Assembly: GCA_035283185.1 (NCBI GenBank)
Contig: DATEUJ010000243.1
Coordinates: forward strand, 1-64,000
Length of the DNA: 64,000 nucleotides
Direction: 5' to 3'
Origin: DASSFZ01 sp035283185
Lineage (GTDB): Bacteria; Chloroflexota; Anaerolineae; Fen-1058
The position numbers were made by a program, and so were the translations under genes. Below the pieces are notes generated by a model, which made no database searches, was not told the origin of the DNA, and saw only the letters and a program-made list of their open reading frames with translations. Shown here one piece after another: positions 15,393-23,056 of this stretch. Positions within the stretch are counted from its first letter, which is position 1. Every line of letters begins with the position of its first letter.

Positions 15393-16379
15393 TTACGTGC
15401 GCCTGTCGAGAACGCGGCTAAGTGTTGCTTCGGCGCGCTCGGCGTGCTCTTTGAGATAACTACTCTCCAATGCGCGAACCAGCGCGGTCAGCGTCGCATT
15501 GATCGGCGTTGGGATATCGACGGCGCGCCCGCGCTCGACGATTTTACCATTGATCGCGTCGATCTCCGTCGGCCGGCCTTTGAGCACGTCCTGCAGCATC
15601 GACGAGCGGTTCGTCGCCGTCGCCTGCGCCACCTGCCGGACGCGCTCGAACGGATCAGCGTAGGGCAGCGCGATGCGATACGCTCGGGCGACCGACGCCG
15701 CTTCGCCGGCGATCGAGCGCATCAGCTCGAGCGTGTCGGCGGACTCGACGAGCGCGCCGTTCGGCACGCGCAGCATGGCCGTGAGCGGATTGATCGCCGC
15801 ATTGATGATGACCTTGCCCCAGGCCAGCGCCTCGACGTCCTCGCTGACGATGCTTGCCAGACCCGCCGCGTTGAGCAGCGCGGTGACCTCGTAGGCCAGG
15901 CTGTCGGCCGACCAGTCGCGCGGCGCGGCGCGCTCGATCGGTAAGAAACCCAGGTGCGTCGTGCCGCGCCCGCCCGATCGCACCTGGCCCGGTTTGAGGA
16001 GCGTCGCACCCTGCGTCGTCACGCCGAGCATCGCCCGATCGACGCCCACCTGCGCGGCCAGCGTCTCGACGTTGCCCAGTCCATTTTGAATCGTCAGCGC
16101 GACGCCTTGCGGCTTCAGCGTGCGCGCGGCCCAGCGCGCCGCCCGCTCAGTCTGGTAAGTCTTGACCAAAACGATGGCGAGGTCCGCAGGCGGGGCGTCG
16201 TCGGGATCGGGCACGGCGTGAACGCGAAACGTGCCCTCCCCTTCGACGAGAATGCCGCTGCGCCGGATTGCCTTGACGGCGGCCTCCCACGTGCCCATCA
16301 GCGTCACGGCCGCGACGGGCGACAGACGCGCGCCGAAGAGCGAGGCCATCGCCCCCGTGCCGATGATCGAGATGTTCAT
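15393..16379 (-). CDS. panE: 2-dehydropantoate 2-reductase (ketopantoate reductase)
   Basis: PanE reduces ketopantoate to pantoate with NADPH. The 328-aa protein has the Rossmann start ISIIGTGAMASLFGARL, LAIVLVKTYQTERA with the conserved Lys, QNGLGN, and the C-terminal ApbA_C segment (KVIINAAINPLTAMLRVPNG, RSSMLQDVLKGRPTEIDAINGKI). All family landmarks are present and the length is normal. Its ATG overlaps the panB stop by 4 nt, so the two consecutive steps of the pathway are translated together. Confidence 0.95.
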   Translation of the reverse strand: MNISIIGTGAMASLFGARLSPVAAVTLMGTWEAAVKAIRRSGILVEGEGTFRVHAVPDPDDAPPADLAIVLVKTYQTERAARWAARTLKPQGVALTIQNGLGNVETLAAQVGVDRAMLGVTTQGATLLKPGQVRSGGRGTTHLGFLPIERAAPRDWSADSLAYEVTALLNAAGLASIVSEDVEALAWGKVIINAAINPLTAMLRVPNGALVESADTLELMRSIAGEAASVARAYRIALPYADPFERVRQVAQATATNRSSMLQDVLKGRPTEIDAINGKIVERGRAVDIPTPINATLTALVRALESSYLKEHAERAEATLSRVLDRRT

Positions 16380-17266
16380 GCCTGCACCCCCTCTGCGCTG
16401 CTCACGCGCTCCCCCGCTTCTTCAAGCGCGTGCACCAGCGCCGCGAATTCGTCGTCGCCGATGGTGAACGAATTCTCCGCCGTGGGAAATGCACGCCACT
16501 CGACTTCGCGCCGGTACTCGCTCAGCGCGTTGACGATCGTCTCGTGTAGGTTGGCGTAGCGCTTGTTGTGCCGGGGGGAGAAGCGATCGAAGTAGCCGAG
16601 CAGGTCGTGGAAGACGAGCACCTGCCCGTCGCAGCCCACGCCCGCGCCGATGCCGATCGTCGGGATGCCCAAGCGCTTGCTGACCAGCTCCGCCACGCGG
16701 TCGGGCACCGTCTCGAGCACGACGCTGAACGCGCCGGCCTGCTCGAGCGCGAGTGCATCGTCGAGCAGCTTGAGCGCGGCGCGCGCCGTCTTGCCCTGCA
16801 CGCGGTAACCGCCCAGTTTCGACACGGATTGCGGCGTCAGCCCGATGTGCCCCATCACCGGGATGCCCGCGTCGACGATCGCCTTGACGGTCTCGGCCAT
16901 TTCCGCGCCGCCCTCGAGCTTCACCGCGTCGCTGCCGGCCTCCTTGAGGAAGCGGCCCGCGTTGCGGATGGCCTCTTTCACGTCGGTCTGATACGAGAGG
17001 AATGGCATGTCGCCGACGATGAACGAGAACTTCGCCCCGCGCTTGACGGCGGCGGCGTGCGAGATCATCTCGTCCATCGTCACGGGCACGGTCGAGTCGT
17101 AACCGAGCACGACCATGCCCAGCGAATCGCCGACGAGGATCATGTCGATCCCGGCGTCGTCGGCCGCCAATGCGCCGGGGTAGTCGTACGCGGTGACCAT
17201 CGTGATCGGCTCGCCGCGTCCCTTCTTGCCGTGCAGAGTAGGGATGGTGACTTTCTTGCGTTCCAT
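16376..17266 (-). CDS. panB: 3-methyl-2-oxobutanoate hydroxymethyltransferase (ketopantoate hydroxymethyltransferase)
   Basis: PanB transfers a hydroxymethyl group from 5,10-methylene-THF to ketoisovalerate. The 296-aa TIM-barrel protein shows MVTAYDYPGALAADDAGIDMILVGDSLGMV, VGDMPFLSYQ, DAVKLEGG, GHIGLTPQSV and TIGIGAGVGCDGQVLVFHD with metal-binding Asp and the catalytic Glu region. AAGGAG lies 8 nt before the ATG. First gene of the pantothenate run; the leader up to 17594 holds a candidate -10 and two short-period arrays. Confidence 0.96.
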   Translation of the reverse strand: MERKKVTIPTLHGKKGRGEPITMVTAYDYPGALAADDAGIDMILVGDSLGMVVLGYDSTVPVTMDEMISHAAAVKRGAKFSFIVGDMPFLSYQTDVKEAIRNAGRFLKEAGSDAVKLEGGAEMAETVKAIVDAGIPVMGHIGLTPQSVSKLGGYRVQGKTARAALKLLDDALALEQAGAFSVVLETVPDRVAELVSKRLGIPTIGIGAGVGCDGQVLVFHDLLGYFDRFSPRHNKRYANLHETIVNALSEYRREVEWRAFPTAENSFTIGDDEFAALVHALEEAGERVSSAEGVQA

Positions 17267-17300
17267 GTTGACTCTCCTTCAGGTTGGGCTGATAGCAGGT

Positions 17301-17328
17301 CGTGAAACGTGATGCGTGAAACGTAAAG
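17301..17328. repeat. heptamer tandem array E (CGTGAAA/CGTGATG units)
   Basis: Four 7-nt units: CGTGAAA, CGTGATG, CGTGAAA, CGTAAAG. The same unit family is found as array D downstream of proS, about 4 kb away. Confidence 0.8.
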
Positions 17329-17416
17329 CGCCTGTTGCGAGAATCGCAAGCAGGCGCGAGGGAGCACGATGCTCTTGTGCCATCTCCGTCTCGGTCGCGG
17401 TGCGATCCAAGCGGCT

Positions 17417-17456
17417 GGTTAGTCAGATAGTCTGTTGGTCGGTTAGTCGAATAGTC
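17417..17456. repeat. octamer tandem array F (GGTTAGTC-type units)
   Basis: Five 8-nt units ending in AGTC or GGTC (GGTTAGTC, AGATAGTC, TGTTGGTC, GGTTAGTC, GAATAGTC). They match the forward half of the octamer array at 12063-12212. Confidence 0.8.
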
Positions 17457-17502
17457 GCTCGCTGCCCTCTTCGGCTGCTCAGAGTGGGTCAGCGGCAGTT
17501 AG

Positions 17503-17508
17503 ATTATA
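17503..17508 (-). promoter_or_regulatory. candidate -10 element of the panB operon
   Basis: A perfect TATAAT on the - strand about 237 nt upstream of the panB ATG. No recognisable -35 hexamer lies at 16-18 nt, and the resulting leader would include both short-period arrays. Confidence 0.35.
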
Positions 17509-17594
17509 TCGCGCTTTTCGAGATGCGGCTAGTCGCGAAGGGTATGCCGCAAAAAGGCAGGGTCGGCGAGTGGGTGATCACCCCGCCGTCACCT

Positions 17595-18842
17595 TCAAAA
17601 CCGCTCCAATCTCAACGCGCGTACATTCACGTCGGTCTTCTCGCCGCATACCAATTGCGCCACCAGCTTGCCGGTGATCGGGCCGAGCGTCATGCCGACC
17701 ATCGCGTGACCGGCGGCGACGATGAGATTGTCGAATCCGCGTGCCTGGCCGACGATCGGCAGCCCATCCGGCGTGCAGGGTCGCAGGCCGCGCCAGATTT
17801 CGAGCGGCTCGATCCGCTCCAATCCTGGCAGGTAGCTCTTGGCCGCGCGCTGAATCGCCGCCACCCGCCGGGAATTGATGGACAGGTCAAGCCCGGCGAA
17901 TTCGAGAGTCCCTGCCAGGCGCAAGACGTCACCCATCGGCGTGACGGCGACGCGGGCCTCGCCTAACAGCAAGGGAATCGCCGGGCTTTTATCCGGACGT
18001 CGGATCGTAATGCTGTATCCCTTGGCTGCCTGTATAGGCACGCGCAGCCGCAGGTCTCGTGCGACAGCGGGAGTCCATGCCCCTGCGGCCAGCACGACTT
18101 GAGCGGGAACGAAATCCCCTCGCGTGGTCTTAACGCGCACCACTTTCCGTCCAGACGTCTCGAACCCTAACACTTCGGTTTTCGTTCGGATGCAGGCCCC
18201 CATCTTTTCGGCATGTGCCGCGAGTCTCTGCACAAAGTCGGCCGGGCGAAGGTGAGTGTCAGTCGGGAAGTACACGCCGCCGGTGATGCCCGGCAGCACG
18301 TTCGGCTCGAGCTGGCGCACCTGCGCGGCGTCGAGCGGTTGAGCGGCGACGTCGAATTCATTGAGCAGATGCGCCTCTTCGACGCCGCTTTCGTAACCGC
18401 GCCGCGTCGTGTAAATCAGCAGCGAGCCTTTGCGCTCGTAGCCGAACTCCAGGCCGTCGAGTGCAGCCAGCTCGTCGAACAGCGCGAGGCTGGCCTGGCC
18501 CAGATCGCGAAGCACGGGGATCGCCTGCCGCATCGGGCCTTCGCGGCTTGCCCCGGCGAACCTCAGCAGCCACCCAAACAGTGCGAAGTCGAAGCGCGGC
18601 TTGATGTAGAAAGGACTCTCGGGGTCGAGCAGCCAGCGCAATCCCTGTGTCAGGACGCCCAGCGCGGCAAGGGGGATACTGTGGCTCGGCACGATCAACC
18701 CGGCGTTGCCGTAGGAGCTGCCTGCGGCGATGCCACTCTGCTCGACGAGCGTGACCCTCTGTCCCTTCTCGGCCAGGTAATACGCCGAGCAGACGCCGAT
18801 CACCCCGCCGCCGATGACGAGGATGTCGTCGTGAGGTTCCAT
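17595..18842 (-). CDS. FAD-dependent D-amino-acid dehydrogenase-like oxidoreductase
   Basis: The 415-aa protein is a DAO-family flavoprotein: N-terminal FAD-binding VIGGGVIGVCSAYYLAEKG, EQSGIAAGSSYGNAGLIVPSH, a strand VVLAAGAWTP, and a C-terminal FAD segment RGLRPCTPDGLPIVG ... AAGHAMVGMTLGPITGKLVA. The AAGSSYGNAG block is closest to DadA (D-amino-acid dehydrogenase), which deaminates D-amino acids to 2-oxo acids and passes electrons to quinone; glycine or sarcosine oxidases are the alternative. No signal peptide. It appears to be transcribed alone, divergent from the efflux gene. Confidence 0.85.
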   Translation of the reverse strand: MEPHDDILVIGGGVIGVCSAYYLAEKGQRVTLVEQSGIAAGSSYGNAGLIVPSHSIPLAALGVLTQGLRWLLDPESPFYIKPRFDFALFGWLLRFAGASREGPMRQAIPVLRDLGQASLALFDELAALDGLEFGYERKGSLLIYTTRRGYESGVEEAHLLNEFDVAAQPLDAAQVRQLEPNVLPGITGGVYFPTDTHLRPADFVQRLAAHAEKMGACIRTKTEVLGFETSGRKVVRVKTTRGDFVPAQVVLAAGAWTPAVARDLRLRVPIQAAKGYSITIRRPDKSPAIPLLLGEARVAVTPMGDVLRLAGTLEFAGLDLSINSRRVAAIQRAAKSYLPGLERIEPLEIWRGLRPCTPDGLPIVGQARGFDNLIVAAGHAMVGMTLGPITGKLVAQLVCGEKTDVNVRALRLERF

Positions 18843-18950
18843 TCTCTTTTTAGAGTCTATGCCAACCCGTGTCCCAGGTCAAGTGAAGCGTGTTACTCGG
18901 TGCATCTCAATTCTGTGACAGACCCTTGTAGGGAAGGGGGAGCAGCGCCG

Positions 18951-18975
18951 CTCCTCTCCCCGTGTTCGGGAGGGG
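18951..18975. repeat. C/G-rich imperfect hairpin element
   Basis: A CTCCC-type arm and a GGGAG-type arm around CGTGTTC lie in the spacer between the DadA-like gene and the efflux gene, flanked by further G-runs. It resembles the C/G-rich hairpin at 8422-8447. No function can be assigned. Confidence 0.35.
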
Positions 18976-19037
18976 TTGGAGGGGGAAGCGCCGCACGCCC
19001 AGGACGCAAACGACAAATCAGGATAAAATATCCCCCC

Positions 19038-20507
19038 ATGCAACAATCCCAAATCGACTACAACCGCAAGTGGCACGTCATGGCCGCTGTCACGATGGGC
19101 ATCTTCCTTGCGACGATCGACGGCAGCATCGTCAACCTCGCCCTACCAACGCTCGTGCGCGATCTGCAGGCCAACTTCCCGACCGTCCAATGGGTCGTCC
19201 TGGCGTACCTCCTCACGCTCGCCACGCTGCTGTTGAGCGTCGGCCGGCTGGCCGACATGCTGGGCAAGAAGACGATCTACACGTTGGGATTCGTGATCTT
19301 CACAGCCGGCTCGGTCCTGTGCGGGCTGTCGCCGTCGATCTACTGGCTGATCGGCTTCCGCGTGCTGCAGGCCGTGGGCGCGGCGATGATCCTGGCGCTG
19401 GGCGCGGCAATCGTCACCGAAGCCTTCCCGCCGAGTGAGCGCGGAAAGGCGCTGGGGCTGCTCGGCAGCGCCGTTTCGATCGGGATCGTCGTCGGCCCGA
19501 CGCTGGGCGGCGTCCTGATCGGCGCGTTTTCGTGGCACGCCATCTTCTTCGTCAACCTGCCGGTCGGCATCGCCGGCACGCTGCTGTCGATGCGCTTCGT
19601 GCCCGACATCCGGCCAGCCGGCCGGCAGCGATTCGACATCCCTGGCGCGCTCCTGCTGTGCGCGAGCCTGTTGTGCCTACTGTTTGCGTTGACGCTCGGC
19701 CAGCAGCTCGGATTCGGCGACAGCCGTATCATGATGCTCTTCGCCGGATTCGTCGCATTCATCGCTGCATTCATCGCCGTCGAGCTGCGCGTCAGGCAGC
19801 CGATGATCGATCTGCGGCTGTTCCGGAATCGACTGTTCAGCGTCAATCTCCTGACCGGATTCCTGACCTTCGTCGCGCTGGCCGGCTCGCTGTTCTTGAT
19901 GCCCTTTTATCTGCAGAACGTCCTCGGCTACGACACGCGCCAGGCCGGGCTGCTGATGGCGAGCGTGCCGATCGGCTTGGGCGTCGCCTCGCCGATCTCC
20001 GGCTCGCTGTCGGATCGATTCGGCACGCGGCGCATCGCCGTGATCGGGCTGGCGGCGCTGCTCCTGACGTATGTGCTGTTGACCACGCTGAGCGCCGAGA
20101 CAGATGCCATTGGCTTCATCCTGCGCTTCGCGCCGCTCGGCATCGGCATGGGCATCTTCCAGTCGCCGAACAACAGCGCCGTCATGGGCACGGCGCCTCG
20201 CGAGCGGCTGGGCGTCGTGTCCGGCCTGCTCGCGATCACGCGCACCGTAGGGCAGACCACCGGCATCGCCGTGCTCGGCGCGGTGTGGGCTGGCCGCGTC
20301 CTGATCTACACGGGCGGGCCGCTGCCGGGCGGAGCGACGTCCGCGCCGATTGAAGCGCAGGTCGTGGCGCTGCACGAGGCGTACCTGGTGATGGCAGCCC
20401 TTGTGGCGGTCGGGCTGGGATTGGGTCTGTGGGCGTTGGCGGAGGAGCGCCGCGCCAAAGTCGCCGCCGCGCTCGCCGTCGAGCCGTCCACACAGGAAGG
20501 GGCATAA
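19038..20507 (+). CDS. DHA2-family major facilitator (EmrB/QacA-type) efflux transporter
   Basis: The 489-aa protein has about 14 hydrophobic segments, the DHA2 hallmark FLATIDGSIVNLALPTLVRDL in helix 1, the loop 2-3 motif GRLADMLGKKTIYTLG, and the motif C region GSAVSIGIVVGPTLGG in helix 5. Members export drugs or amphipathic metabolites by proton antiport. The frame stays open far upstream, but that part is only the reverse complement of the DadA-like gene; ATG 19038 is where homology starts. There is no Shine-Dalgarno. An AT-rich GATAAAATA lies 8-16 nt upstream, which would fit a leaderless transcript. No TetR or MarR regulator is adjacent. Confidence 0.9.
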   Translation: MQQSQIDYNRKWHVMAAVTMGIFLATIDGSIVNLALPTLVRDLQANFPTVQWVVLAYLLTLATLLLSVGRLADMLGKKTIYTLGFVIFTAGSVLCGLSPSIYWLIGFRVLQAVGAAMILALGAAIVTEAFPPSERGKALGLLGSAVSIGIVVGPTLGGVLIGAFSWHAIFFVNLPVGIAGTLLSMRFVPDIRPAGRQRFDIPGALLLCASLLCLLFALTLGQQLGFGDSRIMMLFAGFVAFIAAFIAVELRVRQPMIDLRLFRNRLFSVNLLTGFLTFVALAGSLFLMPFYLQNVLGYDTRQAGLLMASVPIGLGVASPISGSLSDRFGTRRIAVIGLAALLLTYVLLTTLSAETDAIGFILRFAPLGIGMGIFQSPNNSAVMGTAPRERLGVVSGLLAITRTVGQTTGIAVLGAVWAGRVLIYTGGPLPGGATSAPIEAQVVALHEAYLVMAALVAVGLGLGLWALAEERRAKVAAALAVEPSTQEGA

Positions 20508-20516
20508 GGGCATGTT

Positions 20517-20539
20517 CGACGCACTTCTAAAGTGCGTCG
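20517..20539. terminator. hairpin after the efflux gene
   Basis: CGACGCACTT and AAGTGCGTCG form a perfect 10-bp stem with a CTA loop, 9 nt after the efflux gene stop. No T tract follows. A second inverted repeat, CCGTAGCG (20581-20588) with CGCTACGG (20607-20614), overlaps the birA stop codon. The convergent gap is 101 nt. Confidence 0.5.
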
Positions 20540-20608
20540 CACATAGGTATTTGCGGTTCGTAGTGACGACTCACTTGCCCCCGTAGCGCAGCGGAGTAGG
20601 GTTAGTCG

Positions 20609-21460
20609 CTACGGCTCTCGAAGCGTGACGTCAGCGGCCAGCAAACGATGCACGATCCCATCGCCGGCGCGCAAGAGTAACGCGCCATCGTCGTCGACCG
20701 CTTCGGCCCAACCGGAGAGCACGGAATCTCCTACCCTGGCCTCGACGTAGCGCTGCAATGTGACCAGCCGCGCCGACCAGGTAGCGCGCAGCGCGTCGCC
20801 TTTACTTAACCACTCGTAGCGTTTTGCGAATCGATCCACGACCGCCGCCAGCACGCTCAGCCGATCGACTTCGCGCCTGAGCTGAAGCATGATACTGGTG
20901 GCCGTCTCGGCAAGCTCCGGCTGCCCGGCGAAATCGACGTTCACGTTTAGCCCGATGCCGACGACGGCATATTCAATTGCGTCGCCCAAGATAGACGTCT
21001 CCGTGAGAATTCCCCCGACCTTCTTCACGCCCGACGTGTGCCCAGCGGCCCGCCCTCCAACCTCCAATCTCCAATCCCCAATCTCCACCACGACGTCATT
21101 CGGCCACTTGAGCCTCACCGCCAATCCGGTCGCCCGCTCGACGCCCTCCGCCGCAGCCAGGCTGGCGAGCATCGTCAGGCGATTGGCATGCCTCGCCGCC
21201 AGGTCGGGCCGAACGAGGAGCGACATCGCCAGCGCGGCGCGCGGCGGCATGTACCAGGCGCGGCCTATCCGGCCACGTCCCGCCGTCTGATCGTCCGTCA
21301 CGATCAGCGTCGCGTGAGGAGCGCCCTGCGACGCGAGACGGTGGGCGACGTCGTTCGTCGATCCCGTTGCCGGCAGGTAAACCACTTCCCTTATGAAAGG
21401 CACGTCCGCTATTGCGGCGCGGACTGCCTCGGCGCTGAGTGGCTCGCGGTGAAGAACCAT
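20609..21460 (-). CDS. birA: biotin-[acetyl-CoA-carboxylase] ligase, no DNA-binding domain, with repeat-derived insertion
   Basis: BirA activates biotin to biotinyl-AMP and attaches it to carboxylase carrier domains. From ATG 21460 it is 283 aa and lacks the N-terminal HTH of group II ligases, so it should not act as a repressor. Landmarks: PATGSTNDVAHRLA, the biotinyl-AMP loop GRGRIGR (61-67), KWPNDVVV (118-125), catalytic-region KKVGGILTE (from 146) and GIGLNVN. Between KWPND and KKVGG family members usually have about 4-6 residues; here there are about 20 extra (126-145). Their first half is encoded by a 35-nt heptamer array (21054-21088). A longer open frame upstream is only the shadow of the thiolase gene. 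Confidence 0.92.
   Translation of the reverse strand: MVLHREPLSAEAVRAAIADVPFIREVVYLPATGSTNDVAHRLASQGAPHATLIVTDDQTAGRGRIGRAWYMPPRAALAMSLLVRPDLAARHANRLTMLASLAAAEGVERATGLAVRLKWPNDVVVEIGDWRLEVGGRAAGHTSGVKKVGGILTETSILGDAIEYAVVGIGLNVNVDFAGQPELAETATSIMLQLRREVDRLSVLAAVVDRFAKRYEWLSKGDALRATWSARLVTLQRYVEARVGDSVLSGWAEAVDDDGALLLRAGDGIVHRLLAADVTLREP
21054..21088. repeat. heptamer tandem array H, in frame inside birA
   Basis: Five contiguous 7-nt units on the + strand: CCTCCAA twice, TCTCCAA, TCCCCAA, TCTCCAC. On the coding strand they read TTGGAGA-type units and encode about residues 125-136 of BirA. As 35 nt is not a multiple of three, flanking bases complete the frame. Confidence 0.85.
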
Positions 21461-21556
21461 AAGAGGTTTTGCCAGTCGTTGACGATTGTAATGCAGCCAG
21501 ATCGCTGAGTCAATATGTGTGAGGCGTCGTGTGCACGCAAAACATGTCAGGCCGGA

Positions 21557-21613
21557 CGTAGGGCGGCTTTCCATAGCCGCCGATTTGCGGCGCGTATGGA
21601 AACGCGCCCTACG
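21557..21613. repeat. 57-nt palindromic element in the birA/thiolase divergent region
   Basis: CGTAGGGCGGCTTTCCATA (21557-21575) and TATGGAAACGCGCCCTACG (21595-21613) are complementary at 17 of 19 positions. A nested GCCGC/GCGGC stem (21576-21580, 21587-21591) lies within. The layout is that of a small non-autonomous palindromic repeat. Confidence 0.7.
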
Positions 21614-21662
21614 CTTGATGACTAACCTGCCATGCGTAACGCCTAAATCGTGCCAGTTGTCG

Positions 21663-21691
21663 TTGATCCTGCTTGGCAAACACGGTACAAT
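21663..21691 (+). promoter_or_regulatory. sigma-70-type promoter of the thiolase gene
   Basis: TTGATC (21663-21668), 17-nt spacer, TACAAT (21686-21691). A start near 21698 would give a leader of about 20 nt containing AAGGAG (21707-21712). Confidence 0.6.
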
Positions 21692-21718
21692 ATCCGCACC
21701 TGAAATAAGGAGCCTTGC

Positions 21719-22939
21719 ATGAATGGGAACAACACCAAACACCCGCGTGATGCGGTCATCGTCAGCGCGGCGCGCACGCCCATCGGAAAATTCGGCGGCG
21801 CGTTGTCGCCACTCTCGGCACCGCAGCTTGGCGCAGTCGCCGTCCGCGCCGCCGTCGAGCGCGCCGGGATCAATCCGGCCTCGGTCGAGGAAGCGATGAT
21901 CGGCCAGGTGATCGCCGCCGGATCGGGCCAAGCGCCGGGCCGCCAGGCGGCGCTGTGGGGCGGCCTGCCTGACAGCGTCGGCGCGATCTCGGTCAACAAG
22001 GCCTGCGGTTCCGGCCTGAAAGCAGTCATGCTCGCCGCCAGTGCGATCAAAGCCGGCGACGGCGACACCTACGTCGCGGGCGGCATCGAGAGCATGAGCA
22101 ACGCGCCGTACCTGGTGCCCACCGCCCGGGCAGGCGCGCGCTACGGACACGTCCAGATGCTGGACAGCGCCATCCACGACGGTCTGTGGTGCGCGTTCGA
22201 GAATCACTTGATGGGTAACTCCGCCGAGTTCATCGCCGACAAGATGGAAGTCACACGCGAGGAGATGGACGAGTTCGCGCTGAAGAGCCACCAAAAGGCG
22301 ATCGCCGCGATCGACGCCGGCCGCTTCAAAGAGGAGATCGCGCCGGTCGAAATCAGAGACGGCAAGGGTCGCGTGACCGTCGTCGACACCGACGAAGCGC
22401 CGCGCCGCGACACGTCGCTGGAAGCGCTGGCGAAGCTCAAGCCGGTCTTCAAGCCCGACGGGCGCGTCACGGCCGGCAACGCGCCTGGCTTGAACGACGG
22501 CGCGGCCGCCGTCGTCGTGATGAGCCGCGAGAAGGCCGAGGCGCAGGGCATCCAGCCGTTGGCGTGCATCGTCGGCTACACACACGCCGCCGTCGAGCCG
22601 ATCTGGCTGTTCATCGCCCCGGCGCGAGCCGTGCCCCGCCTGCTCGACAAGATCGGCTGGAAACTCGAAGACGCCGACCTGATCGAGATCAACGAAGCGT
22701 TCGCCGCGCAGGTGCTCGCCGACGCGCGTGCGTTGGAGCAGGCCGGCCACAAGTGGGTTTGGGACAGGGTCAACGTCAACGGCGGCGCAGTGGCGCTCGG
22801 TCACCCCGTTGGCGCGAGCGGCGCGCGCGTCCTGGTCACGCTCATGAACGCGCTTCGCCAGCATGGTGAGAAGCGCGGCATCGCGACGCTGTGCCTGGGC
22901 GGCGGCGAAGCCGTCGCCATGGCCATTGAAATCGAGTAA
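21719..22939 (+). CDS. acetyl-CoA acetyltransferase (thiolase)
   Basis: Thiolase II condenses two acetyl-CoA to acetoacetyl-CoA or cleaves 3-ketoacyl-CoA. The 406-aa protein has the acyl-accepting Cys96 in NKACGSGLKA, NVNGGAVALGHPVGASGAR with the catalytic His, and the second active-site Cys in LCLGGGEAVA. AAGGAG lies 6 nt before the ATG. Next downstream on the same strand is a 3-hydroxyacyl-CoA dehydrogenase, giving two consecutive steps of butyrate/PHB-type or fatty acid metabolism; direction is not shown. Its TAA stop is the first bases of heptamer array C. Confidence 0.94.
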   Translation: MNGNNTKHPRDAVIVSAARTPIGKFGGALSPLSAPQLGAVAVRAAVERAGINPASVEEAMIGQVIAAGSGQAPGRQAALWGGLPDSVGAISVNKACGSGLKAVMLAASAIKAGDGDTYVAGGIESMSNAPYLVPTARAGARYGHVQMLDSAIHDGLWCAFENHLMGNSAEFIADKMEVTREEMDEFALKSHQKAIAAIDAGRFKEEIAPVEIRDGKGRVTVVDTDEAPRRDTSLEALAKLKPVFKPDGRVTAGNAPGLNDGAAAVVVMSREKAEAQGIQPLACIVGYTHAAVEPIWLFIAPARAVPRLLDKIGWKLEDADLIEINEAFAAQVLADARALEQAGHKWVWDRVNVNGGAVALGHPVGASGARVLVTLMNALRQHGEKRGIATLCLGGGEAVAMAIEIE

Positions 22940-23043
22940 TCAGTTGGCAGTAATCAGTAATCAGTCATCAGTCATCAGTGGCAGTGCTTTCTGGTTACAG
23001 GTTACTGGTCACTGGTCACTGATCACTGGTCACTGATCACTGA
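22937..23043. repeat. heptamer tandem array C (TAATCAG/TCATCAG then GGTCACT/GATCACT units)
   Basis: The whole thiolase-hbd gap is repeat. About 22937-22986 has seven units (TAATCAG, TTGGCAG, TCATCAG types) and about 22996-23043 has seven units (GGTTACT, GGTCACT, GATCACT types). The second block has the complementary sense of the first. The thiolase stop TAA is the first triplet of the array; the RBS of hbd follows directly after it. Confidence 0.9.
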
Positions 23044-23056
23044 GAGGAGAACTATC

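Larger units (their letters stand above)
17267..17594. other. 328-nt intergenic region between panB and the DadA-like gene
   Basis: It holds heptamer array E (17301-17328), octamer array F (17417-17456) and a TATAAT at 17503-17508 on the - strand. Nothing else is recognisable: no ORF with coding character and no RNA fold was seen. Confidence 0.6.

Noticed and set aside
18213..19037. Long in-frame extension upstream of the efflux transporter
   Set aside because: It is antisense to the DadA-like gene and has no hydrophobic or conserved character; the transporter homology starts at ATG 19038.
20609..22864. A 751-codon open frame on the - strand
   Set aside because: Only its last 283 codons encode BirA. 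The rest is the reverse complement of the thiolase gene and its promoter region, with no family likeness and high Arg/Asp content typical of GC-rich shadows.
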